From contig NZ_JAIOUQ010000003.1 in NCBI RefSeq assembly GCF_019931065.1, positions 291,569-355,568 on the forward strand: DNA of 64,000 nucleotides. The letters are read 5' to 3'. The position numbers were made by a program, and so were the translations under genes. How positions within the stretch are numbered: position 1 is the stretch's first letter; the number at the start of each line of letters is the position of its first letter. Below, piece by piece: positions 19,293 to 28,991 of this stretch. This stretch comes from Methanobacterium spitsbergense. Lineage in GTDB: Archaea; Methanobacteriota; Methanobacteria; Methanobacteriales; Methanobacteriaceae. The notes beneath the pieces are model-generated. The model had not been told where the DNA came from. It saw only the letters and a list, made by a program, of their open reading frames with translations, and did not search any database.

Positions 19293-20304
19293 AATTTCTG
19301 ATCTCGGGGAAAAACTTCTCATAAAAAGACTTTTGTCAAAGAGCAAGAATCCTCGATTAAATTCTCTTTTTTTAGATGAAAATTCAATTAAAAGCCTTTC
19401 TGACGATGCTGCACTCCTAAGTCTTGGAGAAAATTATTTGGTAGCATGTTCCGACATGTTAATACAATCTACACATTTCCCGAAGGAAATGAGCCCATAT
19501 CAGATTGGTAAAAAAATAGTAACAGTTAATGTAAGTGACTTAGCAGCCATGGGTGCAGAAACAATTGGAATAATAGTTTCAATGGGACTTCCAAAAAACA
19601 TGCCACTCACTGATTTTGATGATCTTGTTGATGGAGTTCTTGATAACTGTAATAAATATGGGATGGCCCTTATAGGTGGCGACACTAATGAATCATCTGA
19701 ATTAACACTTTCCGGTACTTGTCTCGGAATTGTAGGAAAGAAAAACGTTATGATGAAAAATGGAGCACATCCGGGAGATATTGTTGCAGTCACAGGACCA
19801 CTTGGCCTTGCAGCCGCAGGATTTAAAGTGCTTCTTAATCCATTCCATAAAATAAACCCTCTTGAAGAGGATACTAAAAATTTAGTAATAAAACATGCAC
19901 TTGAACCTGAAGCAAAAATGAAAGAAGGAATTATTCTTGCAAAATCCAATTCAATAAGTTCTGCAACTGACATAACTGATGGCCTTCTTAGTGAATTGGG
20001 AGAATTAATCGATGCAAATGAGAATGAAATTGGATTTATAATTTCCATGAAAGATCTTCCCATACCAAAAGAAGTCTTTGATATTGCCAATATAACATGT
20101 AGTGACCCTTTGGATATGGCTACTGCATATGGTGAAGATTTCGAACTCCTACTAACAGTACCCCCAAATCTTTTTAATGATTTAAAAACCAAATTGTCTA
20201 TTTATAAAATTGGATTAGTTGATTCTTCCGGCAAGATCAAAATGATAGATAAAGCAGGAAATACAAATATAATAACACCTAGGGGTTACGAACATCTGAA
20301 GTAA
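19279..20304 (+). CDS. thiL: Thiamine-monophosphate kinase
   Basis: ThiL phosphorylates thiamine monophosphate to the diphosphate cofactor. It belongs to the PurM/ThiL/HypE ATP-binding superfamily. The 341 residues contain SDDAALLSLGENYLVACSDMLIQSTHFP, the NVSDLAAMGA Mg-binding segment, GGDTNES, DITDGLLSELGELI and YGEDFELLLTV, all family landmarks. Two adjacent ATGs start within the end of cfbA. The link to cfbA is positional only. Confidence 0.95.
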   Translation: MMPSKISDLGEKLLIKRLLSKSKNPRLNSLFLDENSIKSLSDDAALLSLGENYLVACSDMLIQSTHFPKEMSPYQIGKKIVTVNVSDLAAMGAETIGIIVSMGLPKNMPLTDFDDLVDGVLDNCNKYGMALIGGDTNESSELTLSGTCLGIVGKKNVMMKNGAHPGDIVAVTGPLGLAAAGFKVLLNPFHKINPLEEDTKNLVIKHALEPEAKMKEGIILAKSNSISSATDITDGLLSELGELIDANENEIGFIISMKDLPIPKEVFDIANITCSDPLDMATAYGEDFELLLTVPPNLFNDLKTKLSIYKIGLVDSSGKIKMIDKAGNTNIITPRGYEHLK

Positions 20305-20372
20305 TTCCAACTATTCAAGATGTAAATATGAAGTATTAAATTAAGATTCTTATATGAAATTTCTTCAATTCA

Positions 20373-21395
20373 ATGGTGTTAAAATTGAAAAAAGAAGCTA
20401 TTTTATACGACAAAATGGGTAAATCATTGAACTGTAAAGTTTGTGAAAGAAGATGTTTAATTTCCGACGGTAAACGTGGTTTCTGTGACATGCGTGAAAG
20501 TTTTGACGGAAAATTGTTTACCTTGAATTATGCAGCTGCTTCTTCGGTAGCAATTGACCCTATAGAAAAGAAACCTTTATTCCATTTTTATCCCGGTTCA
20601 ACTGTGTTATCACTTGGATCTATAGGATGCAACTTCAGATGCAAACACTGCCAAAACTGGAACATTTCCCAAGCAGCACTTGAAGATATTTCACTTCGTG
20701 AAATACTGCCTGAAGATGCTGTGAAACTTGCAAAGGAATATAAATGTAAATCCATTGCTTGGACCTACAACGAACCAACAATGTGGTTAGAATATACAAT
20801 TGACTCTGCTAAACTTGCAAAAAAAGAAGGATTAAAGACAGTTTATGTTACCAACGGATATATGACCAAAGAATCTCTTGGAATGATTGGCCCCCATCTT
20901 GATGCAGCAAATGTAGACTTGAAAGGAATGTCTGAGCAATTTTATAAGGAATTATGTGATGCAAAGATGCAACCCGTACTTGACAATATAAAAAGAATCT
21001 ATGACAAAAAAATTCATTTAGAAATAACCAATCTGATGATACCCGGATATAATGACTCAGAAAAAAATATTAAAGCCCTTGTGAATTTTATGGTAGAAGA
21101 AATAGGTGTTGAAGTACCTTTACATTTTACAAGATTCTTTCCCTACTATAAACTAAAAAACATCCCTCCAACAGCAGTTGCAGACCTTGAAAAAGCCCAT
21201 AAAATCGCTACAGATGCAGGTATGAAATATGTGTATATAGGTAATGTACCTTCTGGTACTGGGGAAAATACATACTGTTATAGCTGTGGAGAACTTCTTG
21301 TTGAGAGAAATGGTTATCAGATTATGGTAGATGATCTTAAAAAGGAAAAAAAATGCCCTTCATGCGGTACAGGCATTGATATTGTAACAGAATAG
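20373..21395 (+). CDS. amrS: AmmeMemoRadiSam system radical SAM enzyme (AmrS)
   Basis: The 340-aa radical-SAM protein of the PflA-like branch has CNFRCKHC (C86, C90, C93; CX3CX2C). An N-terminal cysteine motif (CKVCERRCLI ... GFC) and a C-terminal CYSCGE/KCPSCG zinc-ribbon-like tail complete the family architecture. The family is defined by co-occurrence with AMMECR1 and Memo proteins, and its reaction is unsettled. Neither partner lies within the window. Start: ATG 20373 has no SD, whereas TTG 20385 has GGTGTT 4-9 nt upstream and may be the true start. Confidence 0.9.
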   Translation: MVLKLKKEAILYDKMGKSLNCKVCERRCLISDGKRGFCDMRESFDGKLFTLNYAAASSVAIDPIEKKPLFHFYPGSTVLSLGSIGCNFRCKHCQNWNISQAALEDISLREILPEDAVKLAKEYKCKSIAWTYNEPTMWLEYTIDSAKLAKKEGLKTVYVTNGYMTKESLGMIGPHLDAANVDLKGMSEQFYKELCDAKMQPVLDNIKRIYDKKIHLEITNLMIPGYNDSEKNIKALVNFMVEEIGVEVPLHFTRFFPYYKLKNIPPTAVADLEKAHKIATDAGMKYVYIGNVPSGTGENTYCYSCGELLVERNGYQIMVDDLKKEKKCPSCGTGIDIVTE

Positions 21396-21442
21396 GTCCA
21401 TCTAGATTTGAAATTAATTGTAATATTAATAAATTAAATTTT

Positions 21443-22729
21443 TTAATCCAACATCTTACTGACCCTTTCAAATTTCTCTTTTTTATCCAATAATTTAGTT
21501 GCGTCAACACCTACTTTTGTTGTAGTACCCTCCGGAGTTGCACGCGGATCAAGAGATGATCCTCTAGCACCAGGAATAATTAAGATATCTTCATCGCCTT
21601 TAACTCTTGTTGCAATTGCATATTCAATATCAGCACCATTGAAGATATCTATATCTTCATCAACTACTACACAATGTTTCAACGAAGGATGTGCCGCTAG
21701 AGCAGCCATTATAACATTTTTACCGTCGCCAGGCGTTTGTTTTTGAATAGATATTGCTGCATGTAACCAACAACAACCTCCCTCAGTCAAAACAACATTT
21801 CTAACTGTGGGGACAGTATTTTGAACCGCTTTATATATCCTGGGTTCCTGAGGTAATCCCTGAAGTAGTTTATGTTCATTTCCAGCAGGCATTATGGCAT
21901 GATAGAGTGGATTATTTTTATAATGCATTTTTGAAAGTTTTATAATTGGTTCTTGTCTAATAACATCATAAGTATCTGTAAGATCAACAAAAGGCCCTTC
22001 TGGAGCACGTTCATGAGGTAGTATCTGGCCTTCAAGAAGTATCTCACAATCAGGGACCTCTAGATCAACAGTATCACATTTTATAAGTTTCAATTCACCA
22101 TTATGAAACGTGTTTGCAACCTCTAATTCATCAGATGTAATTGGAATAGATGTACAAGATGCAAGTAGAGTTGCCGGATGCATTCCTATTGCAATTGCAA
22201 TTTCTAGAGGTTTTTCGAATTCTTCTGCCTTTTTGTAATAGGTATAGAGGTTTCTTGGAACAATTCTAACTCCCAACATATCAGTACCATTCACTAGCAT
22301 TCTATGAATTGATGCATTCCTAACTCCTGTTTCAGGATCTTTAGCTATTATAACACCTGCTGTTAAATATGCTCCACCATCCTTTCGATAGTAGGTTGGT
22401 ACGGGTAATTTGGTGAGATCTGCATCCATAGATACCTGAAAATTTTTTGTTGTGGTCTCAATCTTCTCAATAGGAGTTGGATTTTCAGTTGCTTCAACTA
22501 TCCTAGAAGTGATCTGAGGCACTGTTACCGATATGGAACGTGCAATTTTTTCTCTTGTGTTACAGATACCAGATATTATTCCCATTTCACTTTCTTTAAT
22601 ATTCTTGAAAATCACAACTTCTTTATCGTGTTGCTTTAAGAATTTAGAAACTTCATATTTAGTTGATATTTCATTTTCAACATTTATAACTTTAAAATCA
22701 TTTTCAATGGCCTTTAAAAAATCTCTCAT
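21443..22729 (-). CDS. UbiD family decarboxylase
   Basis: This 428-aa prenylated-FMN-dependent decarboxylase shows the UbiD pattern NASIHRMLV, the substrate/cofactor region [13 protein letters not shown] with E-x-P-F-x-[12 protein letters not shown] and [19 protein letters not shown]. In archaea one UbiD member decarboxylates trans-anhydromevalonate 5-phosphate in the modified mevalonate pathway; that is the most likely role in a methanogen. Another aromatic-acid substrate cannot be excluded. AAGGAGCC precedes ATG 22729. A microprotein gene and purE lie just upstream on the same strand. Confidence 0.9.
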   Translation of the reverse strand: MRDFLKAIENDFKVINVENEISTKYEVSKFLKQHDKEVVIFKNIKESEMGIISGICNTREKIARSISVTVPQITSRIVEATENPTPIEKIETTTKNFQVSMDADLTKLPVPTYYRKDGGAYLTAGVIIAKDPETGVRNASIHRMLVNGTDMLGVRIVPRNLYTYYKKAEEFEKPLEIAIAIGMHPATLLASCTSIPITSDELEVANTFHNGELKLIKCDTVDLEVPDCEILLEGQILPHERAPEGPFVDLTDTYDVIRQEPIIKLSKMHYKNNPLYHAIMPAGNEHKLLQGLPQEPRIYKAVQNTVPTVRNVVLTEGGCCWLHAAISIQKQTPGDGKNVIMAALAAHPSLKHCVVVDEDIDIFNGADIEYAIATRVKGDEDILIIPGARGSSLDPRATPEGTTTKVGVDATKLLDKKEKFERVSKMLD

Positions 22730-22788
22730 ACAATTCTGGCTCCTTCATAATTTCTTAAATCAATGGAGAAAAATAATCATATAATTGG

Positions 22789-22917
22789 CTATTTTATGGT
22801 TGTGGCAATGAACATAACAATGAATATCACTGCTATGGCAACAAGCATGTAGTTAACGTTACACTGACACCCCTTTACATCACATTGATCTTCATTAATT
22901 TTTTTGTTTCTTTTCAT
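22789..22917 (-). CDS. 42-aa Cys-bearing single-TM microprotein
   Basis: This small gene is not a shadow of anything else. ATG 22917 follows AAAGGTAG, and TAG is at 22789. The charged N-terminus (MKRNKKINED) is followed by three cysteines spaced QC-DVKG-CQC-N and one clean TM helix (about 23-40, YMLVAIAVIFIVMFIATT), ending in IK. It sits in the 224-nt gap between purE and ubiD, in the same orientation. The Cys triad just before the membrane could bind a metal or an Fe-S cluster on the cytosolic side. The function is unknown. The composition is protein-like and the stop comes right after the helix, which supports a real gene. Confidence 0.6.
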   Translation of the reverse strand: MKRNKKINEDQCDVKGCQCNVNYMLVAIAVIFIVMFIATTIK

Positions 22918-22953
22918 TTTTACAATCTACCTTTGGATAATTTTAATAAACTA

Positions 22954-23976
22954 TTATTGACAGTCCATATTCCCCTTAAATTGTAATAATTCTTGTTTTA
23001 CACTTAAATCTCCTAAAGCAAGCATTTCTGCCGCAAGTAAAGCTGCATTACCGCCAGAATCAATTCCAAGAGTAGCAACAGGTACACCAGGAGGCATATT
23101 CACCATTGAAAGCAGTGCATCTATTCCATCAAGTCTTTTTGCACACGGAACTCCAATTACAGGTTTTTCAGTGAAGGCCACTACTGCCCCGGTCACATGT
23201 GCTGAAAGTCCTGAAATGGCAATGTATAATTTAACAGCCTTAGTTTCTTCCATGTAACTTTCAAATTTTTTAGGATGTCTTATTGGAGATATTACAGTTG
23301 AATCATAGATAATTCTCATTTTATCAAGAAACATAGTTGTTTTTTTTGCAACTTTTATATCTGAATAGCTTCCTGCTATAACAGCAACATCCGGATATTT
23401 TGGATCATCGTAATCCTCAAGATTGTATTCATTAGATCCTCCTAGTTCGTCAATTTCAAATGAATGTCTTGAATAATATTTCCCTGTTAATTTTTCAGCA
23501 AGCTTTTCTTCATCTTTCTTTATTTTGAAGAAAAATTCTCTTCTCATTTTTGAAAGTTTTGTTCTTACATGAACATCGTGTATACCAACCATCTGGGCAG
23601 CTAATATAGCCCCATTTTCGCCACGATCAATACCGACCGTTGCAACTGGCGCACCAACTGGCATTTGTACTGTAGCAAAAAGTGCATCAAGCCCTCCAAG
23701 TTTAACAGAAACAGGTACCCCTACTACTGGTTTGTGCGTGTTTGCAGCTATTATACCTGGCAAATGGGCTGAAAGCCCTGCTATTCCAATAAAAACTTCA
23801 ACACCATTTGCAGTGGACTCTTCTACGATCTTTTTTACCTTCTCATGAGTTCTGTGTGCAGATGCAACCCTTACATCGTAGGAAATACCTAGGATTTCCA
23901 GTATATTAATTGACTTCTCTGCCACATTAAAATCTGATGCACTTCCCAATATTATCATGACTTTTGGTTCCATCAA
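22954..23976 (-). CDS. purE: Tandem PurE (AIR carboxylase / N5-CAIR mutase), second domain degenerate
   Basis: Two PurE domains lie in one 340-aa chain. Domain 1 (about 4-150) keeps GSASD and the catalytic SAHRT loop, plus AGLSAHLPG and GIDRGENGAILAAQM. Domain 2 (about 195-335) keeps the fold (AGSYSD, SGLSAHVTG, GIDSGGNAALLAAEM), but SAHRT has become SPIRH, so the catalytic His position is Ile. The second half is probably a structural partner completing the PurE oligomer. The enzyme makes CAIR in purine synthesis. It lies upstream of the microprotein and ubiD. Confidence 0.94.
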   Translation of the reverse strand: MMEPKVMIILGSASDFNVAEKSINILEILGISYDVRVASAHRTHEKVKKIVEESTANGVEVFIGIAGLSAHLPGIIAANTHKPVVGVPVSVKLGGLDALFATVQMPVGAPVATVGIDRGENGAILAAQMVGIHDVHVRTKLSKMRREFFFKIKKDEEKLAEKLTGKYYSRHSFEIDELGGSNEYNLEDYDDPKYPDVAVIAGSYSDIKVAKKTTMFLDKMRIIYDSTVISPIRHPKKFESYMEETKAVKLYIAISGLSAHVTGAVVAFTEKPVIGVPCAKRLDGIDALLSMVNMPPGVPVATLGIDSGGNAALLAAEMLALGDLSVKQELLQFKGNMDCQ

Positions 23977-24193
23977 TCATACCCCAACGATTATTTTAAC
24001 TTTGAATTTGAATAAATTAAAGAATAATTATTTACATTAAAAATATATGCTTGAAGAGTTAATAAAGTTTCTGAGAGTACATGAAAATGATTAAAGGGAT
24101 GTTTAAATGGAAATTTTCATTATGTAATTTTCAATTATATTTTTAAGTCATGTCCACACTTATAGAATAAGAAGTAAACTTGAGGTGTACCTT

Positions 24194-25906
24194 GTGTATT
24201 GGATTATCATGATGTTTATTGTATTATTAGCCTCCATAAAAACAGCAGGCAATAATAAAAATCTGAGTGTATCGGTTATAATTCCTGCATACAACGAAGA
24301 AAAAACAGTGGGCCATGTTGTAAAGGTTGTTAAATCCCTAAATTATATAACAGAGGTTATTGTTGTTGATGATGGATCAACTGATCAAACAGCCATTATG
24401 GCCAGTGATGCAGGAGCAATAATAATAAACCATATTAAAAATAGGGGAAAAGGAGCAGCTATTAAAACTGGTTTTAAAAATTCCAAAGGGGACATAGTGG
24501 TATTTTTAGATGCAGATATTAAAAATCTAACCAAATCTCAAGTTGACAATATCATCAAACCCATAATGAATGGTGAAGCTGATATAACTAAGACCAAATT
24601 TAAGAGGGAAGCTGGGCGAGTTACTGAACTTACAGCTAAGCCATTATTAAATTTTTTCTTTCCAGAGATCAAATTTGATCAACCATTAAGCGGGCAATTT
24701 GCTGCGAAAAGATCTTTTTTAAACAAAATTAAACTAGAAGATGACTATGGTGTTGATGTGGGAATTGTTTTGGATGCCGATGTAATGGGTATGAGAGTTA
24801 AAGAAGTAGACATTGGTAAAGTAGATCATGTCCTCTCCACTCTAACCGAACTTAATATTGTTGCAACCGAAGTTGTGAGAACTATTGTTGATAGAGCAAC
24901 AGCATATGGAAGGATCACCATGATCGACTCCCTTGGACAGTACATAAGAATGGAAATCCTAGGACTTTCACTAGCATCTCTTGGTATATTTGCTATTTTT
25001 TTCATACGTTTCGTGAGTTTAACAATTGGGTTGATAATTACAGGGGTAGGAGTGATAGTTGCCCTATACTATATTGTAAAGATACTTAAGATCTCGCTAA
25101 ATGTGTTCTCAAGGTCCGATGGTAACATCAGAAATTTGAAAGTATTCCTTAAAATGCATTCTCCAATAATTGTATCAATACTGATACTTTTGGCAATGAT
25201 GACAACTATTCTTGGTTCTGTTCACGTTGATAATGGCAAAATATCAATTGAACCCGCTTCAAGAAACCTTATAATATTTAACAATCCTGCCAGTAACCAA
25301 ACCGTAGATGTAAGGGGGCCTTATACTGCTGATAGTGCACTTGAAAATGAATTTACAATTATAAGAATGCCTCAAGAGGCTCTTGCCACATTAGAGCTTA
25401 ATTACGGTGATTCGATCTACATAAACAATCAGAAGTATATTCTCAACCAGACTAGACCCGGTGAAGATAACATCATGCGGATTCCAAATGCTGCAAGAAG
25501 TGTAATGGGACTTAACGTGGGGGACATCATTAGAGATGGCGATCTCAGGAACAGATTCAATAATTTCTACGCTGTAAAAGCCATTTCCACAGGGAATGAT
25601 AGTAATTTAAACCTCACCGAAGGTGTTGTAATAACCAATAATCTTGATAACGGCAGAACTGTGGACATATTCATGAACAACCAACAGATTTCTCATACTT
25701 CAGGAGTATTTAAAAATGGAACTTACTCAATTTATGTTAATAGTGTGAAATATAAGACGTTCACATATAATGAAAATAACCCTACAAACACTTACTATGT
25801 CGAAATTGGAAGCAACCTCTTTAAAATAGTAATTGGAGGCCCTGAACTTACAGATATGGATTTTGCCCCTTCTTCAACAGGTAAGTTCCTTAACTTCCAA
25901 TATTAA
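24194..25906 (+). CDS. Membrane GT2 glycosyltransferase fused to a large outer-face domain
   Basis: There is a short N-terminal hydrophobic segment, then a GT-A fold (about 25-240, VIIPAYNEEKT, VVDDGSTDQT, and FLDADI as the DXD) like dolichol-phosphate or glucosyl-3-phosphoglycerate transferases. Two or three TM helices follow (about 250-300 and 330-350), and then about 220 residues predicted outside. That tail has two similar units (MPQEALATLELNYGDSI and IPNAARSVMGLNVGDII) resembling halves of a double-psi or swapped-hairpin barrel, then a beta-rich C-terminus. GAGGTG lies 6 nt before GTG 24194, chosen over GTG 24185, which would touch the SD. Acceptor and sugar are unknown; glycolipid synthesis is likely. 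Confidence 0.82.
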   Translation: MYWIIMMFIVLLASIKTAGNNKNLSVSVIIPAYNEEKTVGHVVKVVKSLNYITEVIVVDDGSTDQTAIMASDAGAIIINHIKNRGKGAAIKTGFKNSKGDIVVFLDADIKNLTKSQVDNIIKPIMNGEADITKTKFKREAGRVTELTAKPLLNFFFPEIKFDQPLSGQFAAKRSFLNKIKLEDDYGVDVGIVLDADVMGMRVKEVDIGKVDHVLSTLTELNIVATEVVRTIVDRATAYGRITMIDSLGQYIRMEILGLSLASLGIFAIFFIRFVSLTIGLIITGVGVIVALYYIVKILKISLNVFSRSDGNIRNLKVFLKMHSPIIVSILILLAMMTTILGSVHVDNGKISIEPASRNLIIFNNPASNQTVDVRGPYTADSALENEFTIIRMPQEALATLELNYGDSIYINNQKYILNQTRPGEDNIMRIPNAARSVMGLNVGDIIRDGDLRNRFNNFYAVKAISTGNDSNLNLTEGVVITNNLDNGRTVDIFMNNQQISHTSGVFKNGTYSIYVNSVKYKTFTYNENNPTNTYYVEIGSNLFKIVIGGPELTDMDFAPSSTGKFLNFQY

Positions 25907-25935
25907 TAATTAGAAAAAGTAAAAAAAATAAACAA

Positions 25936-26868
25936 TTAATAATATACTTTCACAGCTTCTTTCAAGTCATTATAGAGTCCAAGTGCTGCTAAAGCCCCTA
26001 TTTCCCCAGCGGCCCCTGTAACTTGAACTAACTGTACACCTACTTCTTTTGCTACTTTTTCTGCATCTTCCACATACATCATAGACTTTTTAGTGTCTTC
26101 AGCATATGTTCTAAGTTTAGCAGGCACTTTAAATCCATCAAGAACGGCTATTGCAGTCTTTTCTGAAAGTGTGTCTTTTTTAAGGAGTTGGCATGTTTTC
26201 TCTACCAATTCATCCCTTCTTCCCTGCTCTACTGCAAATACAAGTGCTATTGCAACGCAATTTTGGGTCTTATTTGGATTATGTGGGTAGAGTTGACATG
26301 TGACATGATCAATATATTCAAATCCCCTATTTGCAAGTTCCATTCCAACATTGTTGGCAAGTGTCCATGTAGCTCCTTCTTGTTTTGTGTCTGTATCATC
26401 AACTCCAATAACAACCTTCTGCATTTTTGGAGTTACAACAGCTGCTCTTCCTACCTTTGATCCTCCACCAATGTCGTAAAGTTCTACGCGTTTTACGCCT
26501 TGTGCCATACCTCGACACATAGCAGCGCCAACACCCGCTCCAGCAAGACCAGCATGTACAATCTTCACCTCATCCTCTTCAACAGATACTTCTTCTATTC
26601 CTGCAGCTGAAAAGCTCGGTTTAAGATTCATATTTGCTTTACCTATCTTAAGATGGTAAATGTGCCTGTCTCCATCTCTTTTTGAATCAATTACAAGATC
26701 GCTTGTTCTTTTATACTGGTAAACCATCCATTCAGAACCAGCCACACAGGGATGATATTCTACTAGTTCAACTTGGTCATCATCTACCATGGTAATGACT
26801 TTTTTGTAAGGTGCTATCCAGGGGTCTTTAAATTTAGTTTTTAAATCATCGGGGGTTAATATTTCCAT
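25936..26868 (-). CDS. Methanogenesis marker protein 11
   Basis: The 310-aa protein is found essentially in methanogens. It begins MEILTPDDLKTKFKDPWIAPYKK and contains the GVDDTDTKQEGATW segment, an ATP-binding-type DDTD motif shared with the TiaS/DUF1743 fold, and HVTCQLYPHNPNKTQNC. The role is unknown; it is presumed to be maturation or modification of a methanogenesis enzyme. ATG 26868 is chosen because GGAGAG is 5 nt upstream; the longer frame to 26892 lacks support. It converges with the GT2 gene. Confidence 0.93.
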   Translation of the reverse strand: MEILTPDDLKTKFKDPWIAPYKKVITMVDDDQVELVEYHPCVAGSEWMVYQYKRTSDLVIDSKRDGDRHIYHLKIGKANMNLKPSFSAAGIEEVSVEEDEVKIVHAGLAGAGVGAAMCRGMAQGVKRVELYDIGGGSKVGRAAVVTPKMQKVVIGVDDTDTKQEGATWTLANNVGMELANRGFEYIDHVTCQLYPHNPNKTQNCVAIALVFAVEQGRRDELVEKTCQLLKKDTLSEKTAIAVLDGFKVPAKLRTYAEDTKKSMMYVEDAEKVAKEVGVQLVQVTGAAGEIGALAALGLYNDLKEAVKVYY

Positions 26869-27030
26869 GAAAACTCTCCAGGAATTATTCAAGTATTAAT
26901 CAAACATTTTAGTTACATTAACCAAGTATGATAATGCTATGTCCAAATACTATTTTAGTATTTTATGATTACACTTAATGTTATAGTTATTAATCAATTA
27001 TAAAATTCAATTTAAAAAAAATATGTGTAA

Positions 27031-27441
27031 TTATTGTAACCTTTCAACCATTTTAACAGCTGCCTCTACAGCTCGTTTACCATAATCTATACGTTGATGA
27101 GCCTCAAGTCTTGTCATTTTTGGGCCTGTTATTCCTAGTGCAACAGGTTTATTGTAGTCCAGTGAAAGGTCTGTTATTTTACGAGATGCATGTTGTATAA
27201 CAATTTCATCGTGGGATGTTGCACCTTCTATTACTGCTCCAATTGTAACTACAGCATCAATATCTTCTTGTTTAAGGAGTTTTTTAATTGCCAATGGCAT
27301 GTCAAAAACACCCGGCACCGTTATTACTTCTGTTATTTCCGATTCTAGGAATTTTGCATGTTCTTTTGCTAGCTCTAACATCATGTGAGTTATATCATAG
27401 TTGAATTCTGAAACTACTGCTCCAATCCTGACTTTTACCAT
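27031..27441 (-). CDS. ribH: 6,7-dimethyl-8-ribityllumazine synthase
   Basis: RibH condenses ArP with dihydroxybutanone phosphate to lumazine, the precursor of riboflavin and hence FAD, FMN and F420. The 136-aa protein shows SEFNYDI (substrate loop), [30 protein letters not shown] and the KPVALGITG strand. The catalytic His lies in the SHDEIV segment. GGAGTG is upstream of ATG 27441. The length is at the short archaeal end. I see no riboswitch-like fold upstream. Confidence 0.95.
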   Translation of the reverse strand: MVKVRIGAVVSEFNYDITHMMLELAKEHAKFLESEITEVITVPGVFDMPLAIKKLLKQEDIDAVVTIGAVIEGATSHDEIVIQHASRKITDLSLDYNKPVALGITGPKMTRLEAHQRIDYGKRAVEAAVKMVERLQ

Positions 27442-27560
27442 TTATACCACACTCCTTCTTTAGAATACTTATTCAATTGTTATTAGATCATGATTAAATA
27501 TCCTGACCAATCTTATCCAGAATTTTGTTCAGTTTAAACAATTATTAATGATTTTTATAA

Positions 27561-27644
27561 TTATATTAATAAAATTGATCCTGCAACTGCACTAAATACC
27601 ATTATAAGAATTATAAATATTGCAATGTACTGTGCTCTATTCAT
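27561..27644 (-). CDS. 27-aa hydrophobic microprotein
   Basis: ATG 27644 begins 5 nt after the stop of the desulfurase gene. GGAG inside its last codons is 10 nt from the ATG, so translation is coupled. The product starts MNRAQYIAIFIILIMVFSAV and ends in AGSILLI, essentially one TM helix with a short polar head; TAA is at 27561. The ORF is very short, but the SD, coupling and perfect helix length support it. The function is unknown, possibly a membrane-protein partner. Confidence 0.5.
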   Translation of the reverse strand: MNRAQYIAIFIILIMVFSAVAGSILLI

Positions 27645-27649
27645 TTTTT

Positions 27650-28858
27650 TCAATCTCCAAAAAACTTAGAAATTTCCCTTAAAGTTTCTCCAAATATTTG
27701 AATTTCTTCCACTGTATTGTAATAATGTACAGATGTCCTCACTGTCCCCCCAAGTTCATAAGACCCTATATGTCGTATTGCAGGGATTGCACAGTGGTAA
27801 CCGCTTCTCACACAGATATTTTTGAGTTCGTCTAGTATCTTTGCAACATCATGTGCATTTACTCCATCTATATTGAAGGCTACTATCCCATAAATATTTT
27901 CGGGACTACCGTATATTATTGTATTATCTATGCTATTTATTTCTTGGAATAATTTTGAAGTTAGTTTTTTGCTGTGGTTTTCAATTTTATCCATACCTAT
28001 ATTTTTAAGATAATCTACAGCTGCTCCTAATCCAATAACTCCAGCAATATTCTGAGTTCCGCCTTCAAATCTTGCAGGAACATCTTCAAATTCAAATTTA
28101 CCCTCTGTAACATCAACAACAGTTCCCCCACCTAAATTCGTGGGTTCCAGTTTCTCTACAGATTTCTCGCTGCAGTATAAAAATCCTGTTCCTACTGGGC
28201 CAAGAAATCCTTTATGTCCTGGAAATGATACAAAATCTGCTTTAATCTTTTTTACATCAAGTTTCATATGCCCGGCAGACTGTGCAGCATCTACATGATA
28301 AAGAATGTTATTTTCATCTGCAATTTTACCTAGTTCATTTATTGGTTGGACCGAACCTATTGCATTAGAAATATGGGTAGTTGTTATGAGTTTAGTATTA
28401 TCATCAACAGCTGATTCAACATCATAAGGATCAATTATACCAAATTCATCAGCCTTTATGATTTTGAGATTCACACCGAACTTCTTTAAGTTTAACCAAG
28501 GGATAAAGTTAGAATGATGTTCTATATTGGGAACAATTATTGAGTCTCCCTTTTTAAAATTTAAACCATTTGCAACAAGATTTATTGCTTCAGTTGTGTT
28601 TTTTGTGAATATTACCTCTGAGGGTCCACAACCAACGAACTTTGAAATCCGAGACCTAGCTCCTTCAAATTCTTTGGTTGATTTAACCGCCATTCTATAC
28701 GCACCTCTACCAGTGTTGGAATTATAGTTGTAGAAATAATCGCACATTGCATCAACAACTGGTTTTGGAGTTGGTGTAGTACTTGCTGCGTCTAAATAAA
28801 TTACATCTTCAAGTAAGGGTATGTCCGCCCTGATGTCAATATTGGTACTATTTTCCAT
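27650..28858 (-). CDS. Cysteine desulfurase, SufS-like class V aminotransferase
   Basis: This PLP enzyme takes sulfur from cysteine as a persulfide. Numbering from ATG 28858 (402 aa): EHHSN (PLP stacking His), DAAQS, the PLP lysine K216 in FPGHKGFLGP, and the active Cys C356 in RSGYHCA, the position used by SufS/Csd group II enzymes. ATG 28858 has GGAGC 7 nt upstream; the 16-residue upstream extension is not family-like. Many methanogens lack such an enzyme, so its presence is worth noting. It follows leuB on the same strand. Confidence 0.92.
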   Translation of the reverse strand: MENSTNIDIRADIPLLEDVIYLDAASTTPTPKPVVDAMCDYFYNYNSNTGRGAYRMAVKSTKEFEGARSRISKFVGCGPSEVIFTKNTTEAINLVANGLNFKKGDSIIVPNIEHHSNFIPWLNLKKFGVNLKIIKADEFGIIDPYDVESAVDDNTKLITTTHISNAIGSVQPINELGKIADENNILYHVDAAQSAGHMKLDVKKIKADFVSFPGHKGFLGPVGTGFLYCSEKSVEKLEPTNLGGGTVVDVTEGKFEFEDVPARFEGGTQNIAGVIGLGAAVDYLKNIGMDKIENHSKKLTSKLFQEINSIDNTIIYGSPENIYGIVAFNIDGVNAHDVAKILDELKNICVRSGYHCAIPAIRHIGSYELGGTVRTSVHYYNTVEEIQIFGETLREISKFFGD

Positions 28859-28991
28859 AGTTATGCTCCAAATTTTATTCAGAATTATTTGTTTATGTAT
28901 ATTCAATGTTATAATTAAATTATCATAAGTATCATGTAATTTTGATTAGATTAGTAAATATAGTAAAAAAAGTAGGAAATTTGAATAAAAC

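Noticed and set aside
27442..27560. FMN-type riboswitch before ribH
   Set aside because: The short upstream region is AT-rich and shows no conserved riboswitch core.
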